A stretch of DNA of 17,832 nt, taken from contig PKER01000141.1 of NCBI GenBank assembly GCA_002919115.1, positions 1 through 17,832 on the forward strand, read 5' to 3'. The stretch is from a bacterium (GTDB lineage Bacteria; Actinomycetota; Thermoleophilia; Solirubrobacterales; 70-9). The notes under the pieces were generated by a model. It saw only the letters and a list, made by a program, of their open reading frames with translations, had not been told where the DNA came from and ran no database searches. Each line of letters starts with the position of its first letter. Within the stretch, counting starts at the first letter, position 1. The translations under genes were made by a program, and so were the position numbers. This document shows positions 13,701 to 17,832 of the stretch, piece after piece.

Positions 13701-16505
13701 TGGACGAACATCGCCGAGTACGGCACGGTCGGCGAGCCGGTCAAGGTCGGCATGTTCGCCGTCCGCGGCGGCACGAACCAGACGGGCGGCACGGTGCCGT
13801 TCCACTGGTTCGAGGTGTCCTGCGGCCCGGAGGTCGAGCTCGACGCGACGCCGCAGGACGGCGACGCGCCGCTCGAGGTCGACTTCGAGGCGACCGCGGG
13901 TGACGACGCCGACCGCGACGCCGAGCTCGAGATCGAGTGGGACTTCGGCGACGGTGACACCGCCTCGGGCGAGCACGCCCGCAGCCACACCTACGACGCG
14001 CCCGGCACGTACGAGGCGAGCGTCGCGGTGACGGACTCCGCGGGCAACGTGACCCGCGAACGGGTGCTGATCGAGGTCTCCGACCCGAGCCCCGACACCT
14101 GCCTGTACGGGCAGACGGACGAGTTCGTGGGCAACGCGCTCTCGCCCAAGTGGGACGTGCTGCGCCCGGTGCCGTCCGGCGTCACCGTGGAGAACGGGAA
14201 GCTGCGCCTCAAGGCGTACAGCGGCGACATGCACTCCGGCAACGCCAACGCGCGCAACGTCCTGCTCCAGGACGCGCCGGCCGAGGCGTTCACCATGGAG
14301 ACCGTAGTCGACGTGAGCGGCCTGACCGCCACCGGCGACCAGGCGGGCCTGCTCGTGTGGCGCAGCGAGGGCCCGAACAACTTCGCCAAGGTCGTGTTCA
14401 ACCGCCGCCAGTCCGGCGCGGAGGGCAACTTCTGGGTCGAGCGCGCCAACACGGTCAGCGGCTCCGCCCAGGGGGCCGACACCGGCCAGATGTCCGGCGC
14501 GGGCGTCCAGCAGGTGCACCTGCGCGTCACCTCGAACGGCGCCTCGAACCCGACCTTCACGGCGGAGTACTCGACGAACGGCGGCAACACGTGGAACGCG
14601 GTCGGCGCCCCGTTCCAGCTCGGCGGGTCCGGTGACATCCGCATCGGCCTGACCTACTTCCAGAGCAACGCTCTGCGCTGGGCGGGGTTCGACTACTTCC
14701 GCGTGGCCCGGGTCGACTGCGGCCCGCCGTCGGTGACGCTCAACGCGAACCCGACGAGCGGTGACGCCCCGCTCGAGGTCAACTTCACGGCGACGGTCAG
14801 CGACGACAAGGACGAGGTCGCCGACCTCGACATCCAGTGGGACTTCGGCGACGGCGACACCGCGTCCGGCGGCCTGCAGCAGACCCACACGTACGAGTCC
14901 GCGGGCACCTACCAGGCGTCGGTGACCGTCACGGACACCGACGACCACTCGACGACGCGCAGCGTCCAGATCGAGGTGAAGGAGCCGTGCGTCGAGCCGG
15001 ATGATCCGGAGGAGGGCTTCACCCTTCTGTGGGACGGCATGAGCGAGCCCACGGAATCCGGCTGGACGCAGTCCGGGCCCGGCAGCTTCAAGGTCGTCAA
15101 CGACGGCGACGACGGCTGCCGCCTGCTGAGCCAGGGCGGCCTCGGGCTCCTCTGGTACTCGCAAGAGCAGTTCACGGACTACGTGCTGCGGCTCCAGTGG
15201 CGCGTGGAGAAGGACGTCGACAACTCGGGCGTCTTCGTCCGGTTCCCGGCTGATGGCGCGAACACGCACAACACCGCCATCAACCAGGGCTACGAGGTCC
15301 AGATCCGCGAGGGCGTCCAGGGCGACGGCGAGAACCAGAAGACCGGGTCGATCTACAACTTCAAGCGCGAGATCGCCCGGAACGCCAAGCCCAACGGGCA
15401 GTGGAACGACTACGAGATCCGCGTGACCGGCACGCCGCCGCGGATCGTCGTGACGCTGAACGGCGTGGTCGTCAACGACTTCCAAGCGACCGACGCCAAC
15501 CGCGGCCTGGCGCCCGGCTACATCGGCATCCAGAACCACGGCGCGAACGACACGGTCTCGTTCCGCAACATCCGCATCCAGGAGCTCGAGCCCGTGGACG
15601 AGGAGGCGCCCGAGACCACGGCCGCGCTCTCGCCGGCGACGCCGGACGGCAAGGCGGGCTGGTACAAGCAGCCGGTCACCGTTACCCTGAGCGCGACCGA
15701 CGCGGGCGGCTCCGGGATCGAGGCGACCGAGTACCGCATCGACGGTGGCGACTGGGTCGAGTACGCCGCGCCGTTCACGATCGCTGACGACGGCGAGCAC
15801 CTCGTCGAGTACCGCTCGACGGACGGCGCGGGCAACGTCGAGGACACGAAGTCGGCGTCGGTCAAGGTCGACCGCAACGTGCCGACCACCACGCCCGTCA
15901 TCGACAGCGCCGGCGCGCCCGACCAGGACGGCTACCGCGACCCGGTGACCGTGACGCTCGAGGCGGACGACGGCGACGGCTCGGGCGTGGCGCTCACGGA
16001 GTACCGCGTGCTGCCGAGCGGCAAGTGGCTCACCTACGAGGAGCCGCTCGTGTTCAGCGACCCGGGCGAGTACGAGATCGAGTACCGCTCGACTGACGTC
16101 GCTGGCCACCGCGAGGCGTTCGGCGCGGTCAAGTTCCGGATCCGCAAGGGCGGCGGCACGCCCGGCGGCGCCGAGCTCTCGCTGAGCGCCAAGTCCAACA
16201 AGAAGAAGATCCGCGTCGGCAAGCGCGCGACCGTGCGGGCGACCGTGAGCCTCGGCGCCGAGGCGTCGCAGGCGGTCCCGGCCAAGGTCTGCGTGCGCGT
16301 CCAGAAGAAGCGGTTCAAGGTGGTCGGCGCGCGCTGCGTGAAGATCGACGCGCTCGCGCCGGGCACCGAAGTGACGCAGGCGTTCGTGCTCAAGGCGAAG
16401 AAGGCCGCCGCCGGCAAGGCCACCAAGGTCAAGGTGGTGGCGACCTCGCCTGAGCTCGGCAAGGTCCGCGCAGTGGTCCCGGTGAAGGTGCGAAAGCGCC
16501 CTTGA
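10704..16505 (+). CDS. Giant secreted repeat protein: five concanavalin-like modules, four PKDs, DUF1080, two OmpL47-like domains and Lys-rich C-terminal module
   Basis: This 1933-aa exported protein is probably a surface glycan-binding and processing scaffold. GGGAGGA lies about 10 nt before the ATG. Order: signal peptide 1-30 (contains LRRGAGLALS, so Tat export is possible); concanavalin-like module A1 32-241; PKD 243-326; B1 333-535; PKD 537-618; A2 625-827; B2 833-1040; PKD 1042-1126; A3 1133-1339; PKD 1341-1426; DUF1080/3-keto-disaccharide-hydrolase-like 1437-1626, with LRLQWR, NSGVFVRFP, KTGSIYNF and GYIGIQNHG; OmpL47-like 1634-1723 and 1728-1813 (EYRIDGGDW, VEYRSTDGAGN); Lys-rich two-cysteine module 1824-1933. 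Modules alternate between two subtypes, A and B, and a PKD is missing between A2 and B2. A cysteine lies at each end of every concanavalin-like module. It has no sortase motif or C-terminal membrane helix. The only catalytic-type domain is DUF1080. Confidence 0.85.
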   Translation: MNARGVLRRGAGLALSIAALLVAAPAAGAAVCPGSDEFNGSSIDPSTWPTFLRESRANYSVEDGAFRARVLGGDWNGGTANARNTPLQDAPKGPWSATVKVDISELNGDGQQAGIVVWAGEGSGQNTFIKYVYNRRTSNGSGQAGWFERVYTLNSNNSGGYPNTGVVEEATGDVWIRVSSNGAAQPQISGEYSVDGQNWNPIAGPIQMSTGDLRVGPTAFAGGDTSNWVHFDFFRFEAEDCRPDVSVSAEPASGPEPLDVDFEAQIADDVDEAGDLEIEWDFGDGETATGGETQSHTYEDPGTYRATVTVTDSSGNVSVASARVTAGAAPGTCGTDEFNGNALHESWDVLRRHGGGPAVSGGRLVLPILPGDMIQGTNTAQNVILRDAPAGGWRITAALDISEIDANGEQAGIVVWQSEGPPRAQNNFSKIVFVQATTGARQFEHIATASGEHVYSVPASIAPAPAGLPADATVLLRATFDGRTLVAEYSADEGDTWTQIGGPRVFEGPVKIGLKASDNDTAGGNAYFDYFTVVCGPDLEVTATPDRGDAPLEVDLEAATSHDVEDLDLEWDFGDGETATGDLQQTHTYSDPGVYRPTLTATNSDGFTTVAGDTVVVDDPEQDPCTARVSDEFEGNALHPKWDVLRPSPTGLRVADGQLRLRAFGGDMHGSTANARNVLLQDIPKGAWTAETRIDVSDLTVTGDQVGIVLWRSEGPNAFAKVVYNKRGDNQFWFERSNTNGSSTTGGNAGTLSNPPQHVYIRVHSDGGPNPTFQPEYSLDGENWTAIQGPFQLAGSGKVRIGLTYFQSDAERVAKFDYFRVQLAGDCEPTAPCTEASFDDFDGDELGEEWTVLRPAGPGAVVSGGDLNLQIRSGDFINEQATAQNVVLRDAPERGWTATTEFNVSAIDQNGEQAGIVVWKSEGPPAANNVFAKATFIQTNAGARRFEFVTTENGSAAFPPASSGTPAPANLPADADVMLRVRSDSRVIVAEYSVDGGEAWTNIAEYGTVGEPVKVGMFAVRGGTNQTGGTVPFHWFEVSCGPEVELDATPQDGDAPLEVDFEATAGDDADRDAELEIEWDFGDGDTASGEHARSHTYDAPGTYEASVAVTDSAGNVTRERVLIEVSDPSPDTCLYGQTDEFVGNALSPKWDVLRPVPSGVTVENGKLRLKAYSGDMHSGNANARNVLLQDAPAEAFTMETVVDVSGLTATGDQAGLLVWRSEGPNNFAKVVFNRRQSGAEGNFWVERANTVSGSAQGADTGQMSGAGVQQVHLRVTSNGASNPTFTAEYSTNGGNTWNAVGAPFQLGGSGDIRIGLTYFQSNALRWAGFDYFRVARVDCGPPSVTLNANPTSGDAPLEVNFTATVSDDKDEVADLDIQWDFGDGDTASGGLQQTHTYESAGTYQASVTVTDTDDHSTTRSVQIEVKEPCVEPDDPEEGFTLLWDGMSEPTESGWTQSGPGSFKVVNDGDDGCRLLSQGGLGLLWYSQEQFTDYVLRLQWRVEKDVDNSGVFVRFPADGANTHNTAINQGYEVQIREGVQGDGENQKTGSIYNFKREIARNAKPNGQWNDYEIRVTGTPPRIVVTLNGVVVNDFQATDANRGLAPGYIGIQNHGANDTVSFRNIRIQELEPVDEEAPETTAALSPATPDGKAGWYKQPVTVTLSATDAGGSGIEATEYRIDGGDWVEYAAPFTIADDGEHLVEYRSTDGAGNVEDTKSASVKVDRNVPTTTPVIDSAGAPDQDGYRDPVTVTLEADDGDGSGVALTEYRVLPSGKWLTYEEPLVFSDPGEYEIEYRSTDVAGHREAFGAVKFRIRKGGGTPGGAELSLSAKSNKKKIRVGKRATVRATVSLGAEASQAVPAKVCVRVQKKRFKVVGARCVKIDALAPGTEVTQAFVLKAKKAAAGKATKVKVVATSPELGKVRAVVPVKVRKRP

Positions 16506-16531
16506 CGGGCCGCTGACCAGCTCGGAACCTG

Positions 16532-16560
16532 GCGGCCCCCTCCTTCGCGGCGGGGGCCGC
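16532..16560 (+). terminator. Hairpin after the second giant gene
   Basis: GCGGCCCCC (16532-16540) pairs perfectly with GGGGGCCGC (16552-16560) around an 11-nt loop, 26 nt after the stop codon. No T-tract follows; the -10 box of the tRNA gene begins at the very next base. It probably terminates the giant gene's transcript. Confidence 0.6.
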
Positions 16561-16566
16561 TAGAGT
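16561..16566 (+). promoter_or_regulatory. -10 box of the tRNA-Thr gene
   Basis: TAGAGT is 12 nt before the tRNA 5' end and identical to the hexamer before tatA. Any -35 box would have to lie within the preceding hairpin, where none is recognisable. Confidence 0.45.
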
Positions 16567-16578
16567 TCTGTCCCCCAA

Positions 16579-16651
<73 letters not shown>

Positions 16652-16691
16652 CTTCCCCCCTCTCCCTCGGCGGGACCGCGACGTCGATCAG

Positions 16692-17711
16692 ATGATTTCC
16701 TCGCTTGCAAAGGTTCGGTTTCTTGCTGCCGCTGGGCTCGCTGCCGTAGCGCTCGCCGCGTGCGGCGGGGACGATGAGGAGGGCGGCAACGGGGCGCCGT
16801 CGCAGACGGCCGTCCAGCAGGTCGAGGAGGCCGCGCACCCGGAGAACTTCGACTTCCCGAAGCCGAACGGCAAGACGCTCCAGCAGATCGCCGACATGGC
16901 GCGCACCGGCTTCACCTACGCGCCGGCGACCAGCCACTACGTCGTCGGCAACAACCGGATGGCGTTCGGCCTGCTGGACGAGAACAACAAGCTGATCTAC
17001 GCGCCGACGGCCGTCTACATCGCGCGGAGCCCGCAGGACAAGGCGCAGGGCCCGTTCTACGCGCCCACCGACTCGCTGGTGACCAAGCCGGCCTACCGCT
17101 CGAAGACGGCGGCGTTGGAGGGCGACCCGGTCGCGGGCATCTACTCGACCGAGATCCCCCTGCCGGAGCCCGGCCGCTACGCGGTGCTGGTGCTCACCAA
17201 CATCGGCGGCCAGTGGCGCGGCGCCGCGACCCAGGTGACCGCCCAGGCGGACGACCCGATCCCCGCCGTGGGCGAGCGGCCGCCGGCGGTGAAGACCGAG
17301 ACGCTCGAGGACGTGGGCGCGAAGGTCGAGCTCATCGACACGCGCGAGCCCCCGAGCGACATGCACAACGTGAGCTTCGACGAGGTGCTCGGCAAGAAGC
17401 CGGTGGCGCTGCTGTTCGCGACGCCCGCGCTCTGCCAGAGCCGCGTCTGCGGGCCGGTGGTGGACATCGCCGAGCAGCTCCGCAACGAGGGCTACGGCGA
17501 CGACATCGAGTTCATCCACCAGGAGGTCTGGGTCGACAACGACCTGAACAAGGGCCTGCGCAAGCCGCTGCTCGAGTTCAACCTCCAGACGGAGCCCTGG
17601 CTGTTCACGGTCGACGCGGACGGCAAGGTGGCCGCGCGCCTCGAGGGTTCATTCGGCCTGCGCGAGTTCGAGGAAGCCCTGAAGGCCGCGGGCGGCGACC
17701 CGGACAACTAG
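16692..17711 (+). CDS. Lipoprotein with C-terminal thioredoxin-like domain
   Basis: This 339-aa protein is probably lipid-anchored on the outer face of the membrane. The signal peptide ends in a lipobox, LAAC, with the lipidated cysteine at 24, followed by an acidic Gly-rich tether (GGDDEEGGNG). Residues about 80-185 look like a small Ig-like beta domain (FGLLDENNKLIYAPTAVYIA ... GRYAVLVLTNIGGQW). Residues about 205-335 look like a thioredoxin fold. ATPALCQSRVCGPVVD has C248 and C253 in a C-x4-C arrangement instead of the usual C-x2-C. TEPWLFTVDADGKV carries the expected cis-proline (P302). A role in thiol chemistry or copper handling is possible but not shown. No Shine-Dalgarno sequence is clear; ATG 16692 is chosen because the signal peptide starts there. 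Its stop codon overlaps that of the convergent gene. Confidence 0.8.
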   Translation: MISSLAKVRFLAAAGLAAVALAACGGDDEEGGNGAPSQTAVQQVEEAAHPENFDFPKPNGKTLQQIADMARTGFTYAPATSHYVVGNNRMAFGLLDENNKLIYAPTAVYIARSPQDKAQGPFYAPTDSLVTKPAYRSKTAALEGDPVAGIYSTEIPLPEPGRYAVLVLTNIGGQWRGAATQVTAQADDPIPAVGERPPAVKTETLEDVGAKVELIDTREPPSDMHNVSFDEVLGKKPVALLFATPALCQSRVCGPVVDIAEQLRNEGYGDDIEFIHQEVWVDNDLNKGLRKPLLEFNLQTEPWLFTVDADGKVAARLEGSFGLREFEEALKAAGGDPDN

Positions 17712-17832
17712 TCCCGACCTGGGCCGCCGGGCCCCGCGGGCCCGTTCTCCGCGGAATCCGGGAGCAGGCCGGAGTCGCGCGCTCGCTCCACGGCCGCGCT
17801 TCGCGACGAGACGCCGAGCTTGCGGTAGACGG
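17708..17832 (-). CDS. LuxR-family transcriptional regulator, C-terminal end (partial)
   Basis: Reading the - strand from the right edge gives 40 residues and a TAG stop. The visible part starts VYRKLGVSSRSAAVERAR and continues DSGLL, then a Gly/Pro-rich tail (PDSAENGPAGPGGPGRD). This is the end of a GerE/LuxR helix-turn-helix: the recognition helix region normally reads like IYRKLGVSSRTEAV followed by A-x-x-x-GLL. The gene continues beyond the window, so its sensor or response-regulator domain is unseen. It converges on the lipoprotein gene, and both end within the palindrome CTAG (17708-17711). Confidence 0.8.
   Translation of the reverse strand, partial: VYRKLGVSSRSAAVERARDSGLLPDSAENGPAGPGGPGRD
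17729..17743. terminator. Possible hairpin at the convergent gene boundary
   Basis: GGGCCC-CGC-GGGCCC forms a perfect 6-bp stem 18 nt after the lipoprotein stop, within the 3' end of the LuxR coding region. It could help terminate transcription from the left, but the sequence also codes for the Gly/Pro tail, so chance is possible. Confidence 0.3.

Noticed and set aside
10797..14980. The long repeats as a CRISPR array or mobile element
   Set aside because: Repeats are in frame, protein-level and ~200-300 residues per unit, with no short exact repeats, terminal inverted repeats or transposase gene.
10746..16109. A 1787-codon open frame on the - strand opposite the second giant gene
   Set aside because: Same artefact: no domain, a composition that mirrors the coding strand's repeats, and no credible start signal.
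16173..16505. Sortase (LPXTG-like) anchor or C-terminal membrane helix on the giant proteins
   Set aside because: Neither giant protein has an LPXTG-like motif or a terminal hydrophobic segment; both end in basic residues.

Overview
The window is about 17.8 kb of very GC-rich bacterial DNA. The strong G/C bias at third codon positions, the Lys-rich C-terminal modules on exported proteins, the TANNNT -10 boxes lying almost on top of start codons, and the mix of MMPL, TatA and LuxR families point to a high-GC actinobacterium. A member of the Thermoleophilia/Solirubrobacterales is my best guess; this is an impression from sequence style, not a database result. All complete genes are on the + strand. 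Only a clipped LuxR-type regulator at the right edge is on the - strand. I see no insertion sequence, prophage gene, CRISPR array or rRNA.

Layout, left to right: (1) C-terminal half of an MMPL/RND-type membrane transporter, cut by the window edge. (2) A promoter (TTGACA-N16-TAGCTT) overlapping its stop codon, with two overlapping 16-bp palindromes, then a ~190-nt leader. (3) A secreted cupredoxin with a Lys-rich C-terminal module, followed by a strong hairpin. (4) A zinc-type (TroA/ZnuA) solute-binding protein without visible ABC partners. (5) A secreted TIM-barrel glycoside hydrolase. (6) tatA. (7) A 319-nt gap with three consecutive hairpins, two of them diverged copies of one repeat, then a structured leader. 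(8) A 1795-aa secreted mosaic: ThuA-like, PQQ-type glucose/sorbosone dehydrogenase, PKD, OmpL47-like, concanavalin-like, two more OmpL47-like units (the last one split by an inserted DUF1080/3-keto-disaccharide-hydrolase-like domain) and the Lys-rich module. (9) A 14-bp perfect hairpin. (10) A 1933-aa secreted mosaic: five concanavalin-like modules alternating between two subtypes, four PKDs, one DUF1080 domain, two OmpL47-like domains and the Lys-rich module. (11) A hairpin, then tRNA-Thr(GGT). (12) A lipoprotein with a C-terminal thioredoxin-like domain. (13) The end of a convergent LuxR-family regulator whose stop codon overlaps that of the lipoprotein gene.

Taken together, the centre of the window looks like an extracellular carbohydrate-processing set: a glycoside hydrolase, a PQQ-type sugar dehydrogenase, two 3-keto-sugar-hydrolase-like domains, many glycan-binding-like beta-sandwiches, and a cupredoxin that could accept electrons. 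Three of these proteins share the same C-terminal basic module with two cysteines at identical spacing. I propose this module as a common surface-retention or sorting domain. That function, and the idea that the proteins work together, are inference. The domain calls themselves come from motifs visible in the translations and from memory of the families.
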